From assembly GCA_900617975.1 (NCBI GenBank), contig UZAE01000195.1, positions 1 through 31,002 on the forward strand: a stretch of 31,002 nt of DNA. Reading direction: 5' to 3'. The first letter of the stretch is position 1; each line of letters begins with the position of its first letter. Shown in pieces: positions 23,801 to 31,002 of this stretch. This stretch comes from Rodentolepis nana (Eukaryota > Platyhelminthes > Cestoda > Cyclophyllidea > Hymenolepididae). The notes under the pieces are model-generated. The model searched no databases. It saw only the letters and a program-made list of their open reading frames with translations, and was not told the origin of the DNA. Position numbers and translations under genes: made by a program.

Positions 23801-26475
23801 CATGCATCTTACAGTCTTAAAGAGAGACAGAAAATACAAAAAAATTCTTGCTGAAAAAAGATCCTAGTACTTCGCTGGCGTAGTAGTCAAAGTGCAACTC
23901 CTGAAATCACAAATTTGACACTCCTGCAGAAGACCGGCAGGTCTGTTTGAAAATGTTAATTGAGTGCTTGATCTAAGTTTCTTATATCAGATGTGATAGT
24001 GATATCATTACTTCACCCATGTTATGAAATTTAATTAGTGGGAATTCGTAGCTTACTCTTCAGCATTCATTGGTTCGGTTCTCATTAGTACATACTCAGT
24101 GTACTAAAAAGGACAATGGCTTCGATGGAGTCAGTCTAATAAAGGAAGTGGCAAAATTCAATTTTCTCAAAGAGAAAACTTTTTTTCAAAATGAATTTGT
24201 GGTTTAAAAGTATTTTAAGAATTAAAAGCTATCCTATGCTTTTTGGCGCAAATGTCATAATTATTATAAAGGGGTTCCAATGTCAGATGTTCATCGATTT
24301 TATAATGTGATTGCCAATTTCGTGAACTTTAGAATATAGACATTGTGAGGCACTGAGCGTTAATGTATATATTGATTGAATTAGCTATTTATCAACAGAT
24401 AAACGATTGAGATATATAAATTGGAAAATAACTTTACTGGTAAAGGAGCCAATTAAAAATGATAGAACTCAGACTACTGTCGGTTATCTGTGAGACCTTA
24501 ATTATTCCTTCCAATGAGCTGGAAAAATATCCATTAGGTATGTGCAGTCCAAAAATGTCATTTAATTTTCTTTATTAGCTTGTCAAAGTTATTTTTAAAA
24601 TGGTATGATAGAATAATTCAATAAAATTTCTCATCTGTTCACTATAAACAATCTAATTAAGTAAAATTCTACTAAATATTTGTCTGAAGTGCTAGCACAG
24701 CCTAAATCTATGTCATATAATTATCGATTACTGGAGTATTGTGGGGTAGATGCAAAAATCAATAAGTTTTACTTTCCACTCATTTGAATCTTCCATGAGA
24801 AAATACGGTACCAAACTTTTTTAATAATGAAAGTAATAATAATAATAATTAGTATTAATATTAATAACGCGGCGGTGCTCGTTAGAAGACTTTATATTTC
24901 TTGATTGAACTACTCTAGCGCTCTATTTACGAGAAAGAGATAGTGAGAGTAATATCGCAATTAATTCGACTATTTGTTTTTTTTAAAAAACAGTAAATGT
25001 TTGAGGGTTTTTTAATTTTTTTTATTTTTTCCCTATCGAAGGGGTTTTCAAAATTCTCTATTCGACAATCATTTTCAATAATTCTCATCTAATAGGATAA
25101 AGTGAAACCTCTTAGCCACTTCTAATGAATACAAAATTCTTCATGTAAAATTGCGTCTTTTAAATTTGTGGGCTTACGTATAAGGTGAAGTTGATGATAA
25201 CTCACCTGTTGACCTAGCAAGATGTGATTAACTTGTGCGTTAGTGGGTATGTTGTCATAAGCAAATATTGTCTGTTATACTTCTTGAAGAAACGAAATTG
25301 ATCCAAGGTTCACGAGAATTGAAGGGAATGGCAAAAAGAAAATTTTAAAAGTTCAAATTGTTCAACATAGCACCCAATTCTTCTAATAGCAACAGTCAAA
25401 CCTCCTTTTAAACCATCTCTTATTGCTCTTGATTGGGATTCATTATATGAAGGTTGCCAGAAATTCTGCACATTAGTGCATTCTCAGAAGCCATATTTAT
25501 CAACTGAATTTAATGCAACAGAGGTGCATGTACATAGATTAGATGTAAATTGTAAAATTAAAGGCAATCAATCTTTTGATTTCTAGGTCGAAATGAGCTG
25601 ATAGCTCGCTACATCCAGCAACGAACCGGAAAGGTGCGCACTCGAAAGCAAGTCTCCAGTCACATACAAGTCCTCGCGCGTCGAAAATCCAAAGAACTTC
25701 AGGCCAAAATTCGTGACCCTGAGATTAAAAAGGAGACTATAAACCAGTTGGCCAAACTCTCTTCAGCTCAAATAGTCTCTCGCGATGTGGCAAAAGGACT
25801 ACATTCGGAACATCAAAGTGGACATCATGATGATCTCTCGCCTTCTTCCTCATCGGCGTCTCGTTCTGTTGCAGCAGCAGTCGCAGCTTTCCATGGGCAA
25901 AATCAGCCCTCACAGCATCAACTCTTCCATCATCAGCACGATCAATACATGACCTATCAACAGAGTCAATCTGTGAGAAAATCGTCATCTTCAGAAGGAG
26001 TTTCACAGAGAAAGATAATGCGACTTGCTCGTAAGTTTTGATCTGCTACTCAATAAAATTTTACTAGAAGTGGGTATTTTTTGCTGAGATAGGAGCCAAA
26101 TTTTTAATCAGATTTAGTGAATTGATTCAAATCTAACGGAATCCTTCTGTTTACTTTAAAATATCTTCATCCCTTAATGGCATTTGTCAAACGGTTCAAA
26201 TTTTAAGGTGCCTTGACTGTTCTATTTTGTGTTATAAACTGTCAAACAATCTCATTTCCTTTTCTTAAAACTTCCTAGAAGTTTATATTCATCCACTTCT
26301 GAGCACGATGCAAAATAAGGTTTTGGTGAAATGCGAGTTATTCTATACCTGTTTGCGCTACTTTACGCTTATACTGGCCTTCCAAGGAGACAATATGAGT
26401 GTCTTGAAACTTAAAACGTTTGGATGTAGTATTGCTCGATATCCAAATATCTCACATCTTGTAGCTTTTCTTCAG
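11803..26475 (+). CDS. TEAD: TEA-domain transcription factor (TEAD/Scalloped), 3' part off window
   Basis: Exons 11803-12406, 25587-26030 and probably 26387-26475; introns are phase 1 (13,180 bp, GTGAGT..TTCTAG) and phase 1 (356 bp, GTAAGT..CCAAG). TEAD proteins bind M-CAT sites (CATTCC) and recruit YAP/Yorkie or Vestigial-type co-factors as the nuclear output of Hippo signalling. Residues 1-160 are low complexity: Ser/Pro/Gln-rich, a PPPPP run, then a Gly/Asp/Glu-rich stretch. The TEA domain starts near residue 166 ([20 protein letters not shown]) and continues [15 protein letters not shown]. Gly202 is split by the giant intron, and exon 2 resumes with [15 protein letters not shown] and the DNA-recognition helix [18 protein letters not shown] (219-236). 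SSAQIV, conserved after the domain, is present. A Ser/His/Gln-rich linker with an Ala run follows (about 275-345). The vertebrate N-terminus before the domain is only about 30 residues, so this one is much longer. The remaining YAP-binding domain lies beyond 31002. Confidence 0.93.
14388..14402. repeat. CT microsatellite
   Basis: An uninterrupted CT dinucleotide run inside TEAD intron 1, followed by T-rich DNA. No function is implied. Confidence 0.8.
14745..14781 (+). other. G-run cluster, potential G-quadruplex
   Basis: The stretch contains GGGG, a run of ten Gs, then GGG three times separated by single A or T, and a final GGGG. That meets the common four-run quadruplex pattern with very short loops. 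It is on the sense strand of TEAD, so both the DNA and the pre-mRNA could fold. It stands out sharply in otherwise AT-rich intron DNA. Confidence 0.7.
15787..16710 (-). pseudogene. Possible degenerate retroelement fragment (weak)
   Basis: The minus strand shows a chain of short open frames in different phases. In one frame around 15960-16040 it reads like the end of a LINE reverse transcriptase ([13 protein letters not shown], compare the EYGxxxWSP motif that many LINEs carry), and a second phase continues [12 protein letters not shown]. Stops and frame changes mean it is not an intact gene. The resemblance is from memory and short, so chance remains possible. Confidence 0.25.
20649..20692. 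repeat. Pyrimidine triplet repeat (CCT/TCC-rich)
   Basis: An imperfect run of TCC/CCT/CCA triplets within TEAD intron 1. It makes the overlapping open frame at 20495-20887 encode a proline run, which accounts for its odd composition. Confidence 0.7.
26387..26475 (+). other. Likely TEAD exon 3, start of a divergent YAP-binding domain
   Basis: A CCAAG acceptor and a CAG/GTTAGT donor bound an 89-bp open segment whose entry phase matches the exit of exon 2. Its product (residues about 350-379) contains [10 protein letters not shown] and, after a short turn, [10 protein letters not shown] align these with the first two beta strands of the TEAD C-terminal domain (human TKLRLVEFSAF and KHLFVHIG). 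The loop between the strands is shorter by about two residues and identity is low. Phase and splice sites support the call; protein similarity alone would not prove it. Confidence 0.6.
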
Positions 26476-27066
26476 GTTAGTTCTTACTTTCACAGTTAAT
26501 GACAGATTCCCACTTAAGATCTAAATTTGCCTGAATTTGCAAAACAACTTTTTTTTTACAAACCATCTCAAATAATTTTAATAGCAAAAGAACGCTTACC
26601 ACGGGGCCGTTACGCTATTACCAACTTGTTTTTATAGACTTTAATAATATTTTTGTAGTTAAAGAAAAAAACTTACATTTTTATGTAAACAATGTTGGTA
26701 GCATTCTCCACCTATTGCATGTGTGTGTGTGGGGTTGCCTCAAATAAATTCTCCACTTGACCTTCGAATGACTTGAGTTTTCGAAATGTTAGTTCATGCA
26801 TTTTTTGTTCATTTTCCCACGGCAACAATAAAAACGAAATAACAGAATTTATTTCTCGAGGGATAAAAATTACTTTGCGCTGACCTTTTAAATTCGGCAA
26901 ATGCAGATACTTTAAGATATAGGTTCATTAGACGGTTGAATGAGGGACCATACAATGTAAAAACAAACTCGATATGAAAGTGCATATAAATTGATATATG
27001 TGTATATATTTGCCATTCGAATGTTGATTTATATTTAGACACATTTTAGCAATAGGAATTTGAAAT

Positions 27067-27122
27067 GTGGATGATGAATTCCGCAAAGAAACGCGTCCGT
27101 TGACTTGTTGAATATCATCCAC
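27067..27122. repeat. Imperfect inverted repeat
   Basis: GTGGATGAT (27067-27075) pairs with ATCATCCAC (27114-27122); after a two-base bulge, ATTC (27078-27081) pairs with GAAT (27110-27113). The result is 13 pairs around a loop of about 28 nt. The stem is too short for a typical microRNA precursor. Confidence 0.5.
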
Positions 27123-27384
27123 AACTGAAAGATGCACAGTCCAGAGAAACCGTGTGTCTTATCGACACCTTATAAATTAACGTGAGTGAGGAGGCCTTCA
27201 CGATTCACTACCTTTAATTGTGGTCTGTCAAACATATGGACACCTTCGTCCAGGGTAAATAATGAATGGTTTCAAAATAGAATGAAACCTCTTTTAACAG
27301 GATTTTCCAGTTTATATTTAAAATGCAGTTAGTGCTGCAACTTAGGTAAATTAATTAATTTATTTCAGATGGCAGGCATTTTGT

Positions 27385-27791
27385 TAGTTATCATTAGCCC
27401 TTTAGCTGACTTCAGGCTTCACAGGACAGCTATCATTAGCCATTTAGCTGACTTCGGGCTTCACAGAAGGTAGGAGCATTAAAGTGCGAAGAAATGATAG
27501 GGAGGAAAGAAGAGCGATTCACCTATCATTAGCCCTTTAGCTGACTTCAGGCTTCACAGAGGAGGAGGGGGAACATCGAAGTGACAAAAAGTCGGGAGGG
27601 GGGGACAGAATAATGATTCATAGATGTAAAAGAGACAGACAGGCACAAAGGTTAAGTAAAAGGTAAGGCATATGACATACAGTGGGGTCATAGTAATTTG
27701 GAGTGAGAAGTCAACTGCCGGTTTATAGAATTTTTTTGCCGTATGAGTATACATTGCCCAGGATGTACCATGTGGAGGTAAGTCTATCACA
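27385..27791 (+). repeat. Dispersed repeat copy B, enlarged by an internal tandem duplication
   Basis: The reverse complement of copies A and C. On this strand it runs from TAGTTATCATTAGCC to CTATCACA. It carries GTGGAG followed by GTAAGT at about 27773-27784, a perfect 5' splice-site match in the same sense as TEAD. At 407 bp it is longer than copy C (281 bp) because the starting segment occurs three times (from about 27388, 27431 and 27524). The second and third copies head a duplicated unit of about 93 bp that also includes a purine-rich stretch. No open frame of note. Confidence 0.85.
27431..27616 (+). repeat. Tandem duplication (2 x about 93 bp) inside repeat copy B
   Basis: Two units start with CTATCATTAGCC-like sequence, continue through TTTAGCTGACTTC and GGCTTCACAGA, then a purine-rich GGAGGA..GAAG..GGGAGG stretch. 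A third, truncated copy of the first 40 bp precedes them at 27388-27430. The units differ by scattered substitutions, so the duplication is not recent. Confidence 0.7.
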
Positions 27792-30382
27792 CACCCCTAG
27801 ATAAATTAAGGATCTTTAGATAGCATGACCCAGCCCAACGATATCCTCTTCCTCGAACGTTTAAGGTAAATTCGTTTTCTTTGTGCAAATTTGTGCAAGG
27901 TTCTTTGCGGTGTCATGACGGTAAAAAATGAATTCGGTCACAATTATTTGGATAATCGTAGAGAAAGCTATCAAAAGCTCACTTAAGTTAAACAATTCTT
28001 TCTACCAAACGCACGAGCTAGTTTTGGATTAAATAATATTGTTTTGTGGTTTAGTCAATTACTTGAAAGGAGAGCTTTTACGCGAATAGCATTAAGCTTA
28101 TTATCGAATAATTTAAAAGTACGGAAACGTATGCTGATAATCTTGTTAGCAATGATTTAAAAATCCCTAATACTGACTTTCTCGTACATGTGAAATTATA
28201 CTATTTTCTTCCTTTAATAATTTCCATGGGAGACAAACGCTCAATTTTTTTCCCAAGAAGTTGTCCCTCTCACCATTTCCACAATCATATCACTTACTTT
28301 TAACGGTTTATCTTTTGGTATTCAGACAATTATGCGATTATTGGTTTTGTTTAATTAACAAGTCTCCATTTTATGAAAAAACTTAAAGACTCAAAGTTTT
28401 AAACTTCGATTAACCAATCTCTCGGTGCATTTGTAAAATATTTTAAATTGCTTTTGGAAGCACATTTGGTTTAGTTTGTTTTGTACCAGTCGGCTTGAAA
28501 GTCTGTGAAGTCGGTATTCTGAAAATTAGTACTCATTATTGCAGTTAAGGAGGCTTTAGACGGTGGACTACACAAAGCACGATTTCTTTTCATTAGAACG
28601 CCTCCATTTCCACTTTCCTGAAATCAGTTCAATTTTCACAAGCTTAGGAGATCTGGAATCTTGGTTTTCTATTTTATATTTCGCCCTCACATTTAAGTGG
28701 ATATTCTAAATTGTCTTTTGAGCTATAGTAATGATGAACACTTAGAATGACATTTTAATTCAAACATTTTGAATGAATAAGGACACCAGGTAATTCATTC
28801 TCACTTAGACTCACCTAGCATTTTAGGTTATTTAAAATCTGAAATTTCGATTTATAGAAGTTTTGGAAGAGTATTGAATTGAACCGGATTGTTAGATTCA
28901 CTTGAATGATATATTAATTTCATATATTATTGCATAGAAGCTGCAAATGGATTCTACAATGCGCATCTAAAACTGAATTAACTTATAATGTCAAATTTTC
29001 GTTTATATAATCCGTTTATTACTACATTGTTTTCTAACAATACAAGTATTTGATACTACTTGCCTTAAGTACTTCACAAAACAGATTTTAATTTCATCGT
29101 TTCATTAATTAAGTTAACCACAGATTGGAAGTTCTTTCACTTAAAACCGTCCCTTATTTTTGTATTTTAATTAATTTGGGAGCTTTACAGGATCATTTTC
29201 AAGAATGATATTTTCTCGCAAAAAAAAACAATTTTATAAACTTCTTTTAAGCCACTAGGCTAAACAACTAAAGCGCGTCCATCTTATTGAATGCTCAATG
29301 TAAGGCCATCACACTTTTATTAATACCCAAATGCTTCAAATTAAATCTCTAACTCTAAATTTAAAAACCAAAATCCAATCGGAAACAATTGCTTACTATT
29401 CTTCCCAAGTAAATGCAGAAGAAATGAAATAGCTTTACGATTTGCTGTAATGTGATAGACGTTAGTTATTCAATTTAGGAATGACATGCAGAGAAGCGAA
29501 CTCCAGAGTTGAAGTCAACTGTTTTGTGGGAATGGTCTGACACACGTCTGAGGTACGCGACTAGATGCGCAAGGATCTTGGGTTAGTTGCCGCAAGAGTG
29601 CAACTTCTTCAAATTAAAATTCTCTACAATTAGATTAATTGTCAGGCTGTCTGACCACAAGGAAGCGTCTTGGAGACTGACGCGCTAATGCCTCTAATTT
29701 CTTTGTTTTGAGACGCATGTGCGTACTTTAATGCAAGTGCACTTAATTCATTCTTCAGGTTAATGAAGACGTCAAGTTTTGTCAATTAGGGGGGGGGACG
29801 ATTTTTACATTTTCAGCCCTTATTTATTTTTTTTATTGTTGAAAGAATCGATGTCTAATTACCTTTATACCCATGTCAAGCAAACTGTCACATAATTTAA
29901 TCAGAAGATGAATGCTGAACTGATTCGGTATGATTCAGCCTTTAATTGAATTCTCTAAATTGAGCTTTCACGAAAGTCGATTAATTCAACTAAATTGCGG
30001 CATTTAATTGGTTCTATCCATGCCATAATTGCCAATCTATGAAATCGATATAAAAAACGGAAAATTATTAACGTGAGTTCATTTTAGGACTGCATAGTTA
30101 TCATCACGGCTTTTATTAATTGACGAAATGGCGGCAAAAATCTTCGAAGACGTGTATCGAAAAAGATGCAATTTGTCTCACGAATTCAAATAATCTATGT
30201 TGAGGTATTTAATGGTACTATTGGGCTTTCTATGTTGGAAGTGAAGCCTGGCTTTTTAAGTTGTGTTGGTCATCAGCTCCAATAAGAGTTCATTTTTAAA
30301 GAATGAATTGCCAATTGACGTCCTATTTCAAGGCCAAATAGTTAATCAAATGAGCGGCTTTTGAAAATTGAACTTGTAAAAA

Positions 30383-30402
30383 GATATATATATATATATA
30401 TG
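30383..30402. repeat. TA microsatellite
   Basis: A short TA dinucleotide run about 40 bp before repeat copy C. No function is implied. Confidence 0.7.
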
Positions 30403-30440
30403 TAATGAGATCTAAGCTGAAATTTAATTAAAAAATTGGG

Positions 30441-30721
30441 TGCGATAGACTTACCTCCACGTGGTGCACCCTGGGCAACGTATAATCATACGGCAAAAAT
30501 GTTTATTAACTGGCAGTTGACTTCTGACTTCATACTACCATCACCTCATTCTATGCCATAATCGACTATTTTCACAGTACTCACCTCACCTTTGTTCTAC
30601 CTTTGTGTTTGTCTCTTACATCTTTGAAACACTCTTCTGTTCCCCCCTCTCGACTTTTTTCAATTTGATGTTCCTCCCTCTCTGTGAAGCCTGAAGTCAA
30701 CTAAAGGGCTAATGATAACCA
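30441..30721 (-). repeat. Dispersed repeat copy C, full length, TG..CA ends
   Basis: At 281 bp this is the only copy that is complete and free of internal duplication. On the plus strand it begins TGCGATAGACTTACC and ends GATAACCA, so it has the TG..CA ends typical of an LTR. No matching flanking target duplication is evident (TTGGG before, TTTGT after). The minus strand carries GTGGAG followed by GTAAGT near the outer end and a second donor-like GGTGAGTAC around 30577-30592. It is antisense to TEAD here. A solo LTR or a short non-autonomous LTR element is the best guess. Confidence 0.8.
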
Positions 30722-31002
30722 TTTGTGTAAATAAATAATCAACAAATTGGTATTCACCTGAAGTTTCTTAAATTGGTCTTGACATGACTAAGTTGCTTGG
30801 ATATCGAATTACAAGTCTTAACAATAGTTGTATGCATCTGAGTTTGCGTCTTCATGATGTGTGCTCTCAACTTTCGAATTCAAATTACAACTCCTCGATC
30901 TCACATATATATTTGTCAATATGTTTGGTTGAAGGCCGTATTAAGACTACGAATTGGGCAAAGGGTTACACAACTTTCACATTGCAGTAGATGGAAGATA
31001 AT

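Larger units (their letters stand above)
12407..25586 (+). other. Giant intron 1 of TEAD, splitting the TEA domain
   Basis: 13,180 bp with canonical ends and no recognisable TEAD exon inside. Visible content is simple repeats (CT run near 14388, CTA triplets near 13698, C9 at 13494, pyrimidine triplets at 20649-20692, AAT triplets near 24837), a G-run cluster at 14745-14781, and a minus-strand stretch at 15787-16710 that may be an old retroelement. Open frames at 20495-20887 (plus) and 21869-22237 (minus) show no family resemblance. I saw no tRNA, known microRNA seed or nested gene. Confidence 0.8.
26476..31002 (+). other. Probable TEAD intron 3, running off the window
   Basis: No further TEAD exon (for example the conserved DIRQI segment that should come next) was found in 4.5 kb, so the intron is at least that long. 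It holds repeat copies B and C, an inverted repeat at 27067-27122, a TA run near 30383-30402 and a G9 run at 29789-29797. Open frames here show no family resemblance. Confidence 0.6.

Noticed and set aside
25737..26006. 89-codon open frame on the minus strand
   Set aside because: Antisense shadow of TEAD exon 2.

Overview
The window is eukaryotic and most likely comes from a parasitic flatworm, probably a tapeworm. The evidence is AT-rich DNA, exons that match metazoan proteins, several GT-AG mini-introns of only 32-41 bp next to introns of 60-1000 bp, and one intron of 13.2 kb. Mini-introns of this size are known from flatworm genomes. The AT-richness fits a hymenolepidid better than a taeniid, but that is inference. 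There is no bacterial signal (no operons, ribosome binding sites or tRNA/rRNA genes).

Layout: (1) 1-1462, minus strand: the 5' part of a gene for a secreted or membrane protein with two galactose-binding-like (F5/8C-like) domains. It runs off the left edge, and its last visible intron holds a dispersed repeat. (2) 2517-4325, plus strand: complete CLUAP1 (IFT38/qilin), five exons. (3) 5285-9596, minus strand: complete IFT52, ten exons, about 435 aa, convergent with CLUAP1. (4) 9597-11802: intergenic/5' DNA shared by the divergent IFT52 and TEAD genes. (5) 11803 to beyond the right edge, plus strand: a TEAD/Scalloped transcription factor. Exon 1 holds a long low-complexity N-terminus and the first half of the TEA domain, a 13,180-bp intron follows, exon 2 holds the second half of the TEA domain, and a likely exon 3 starts a divergent YAP-binding domain. 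The rest of the window is intron.

Three copies of one repeat family (1-257, 27385-27791, 30441-30721) look like solo LTRs or a short non-autonomous element, and one strand carries 5' splice-site-like motifs.

CLUAP1/IFT38 and IFT52 are both intraflagellar transport complex B subunits and belong to the set IFT38-IFT57-IFT52-IFT88 that joins the B1 and B2 halves. Two partners of one assembly therefore sit tail to tail, 960 bp apart. TEAD is the nuclear end point of the Hippo pathway. I see no functional link between it and the ciliary pair beyond proximity. Exon boundaries were worked out by hand from splice sites, reading phase and remembered homologous proteins; no database search was run.
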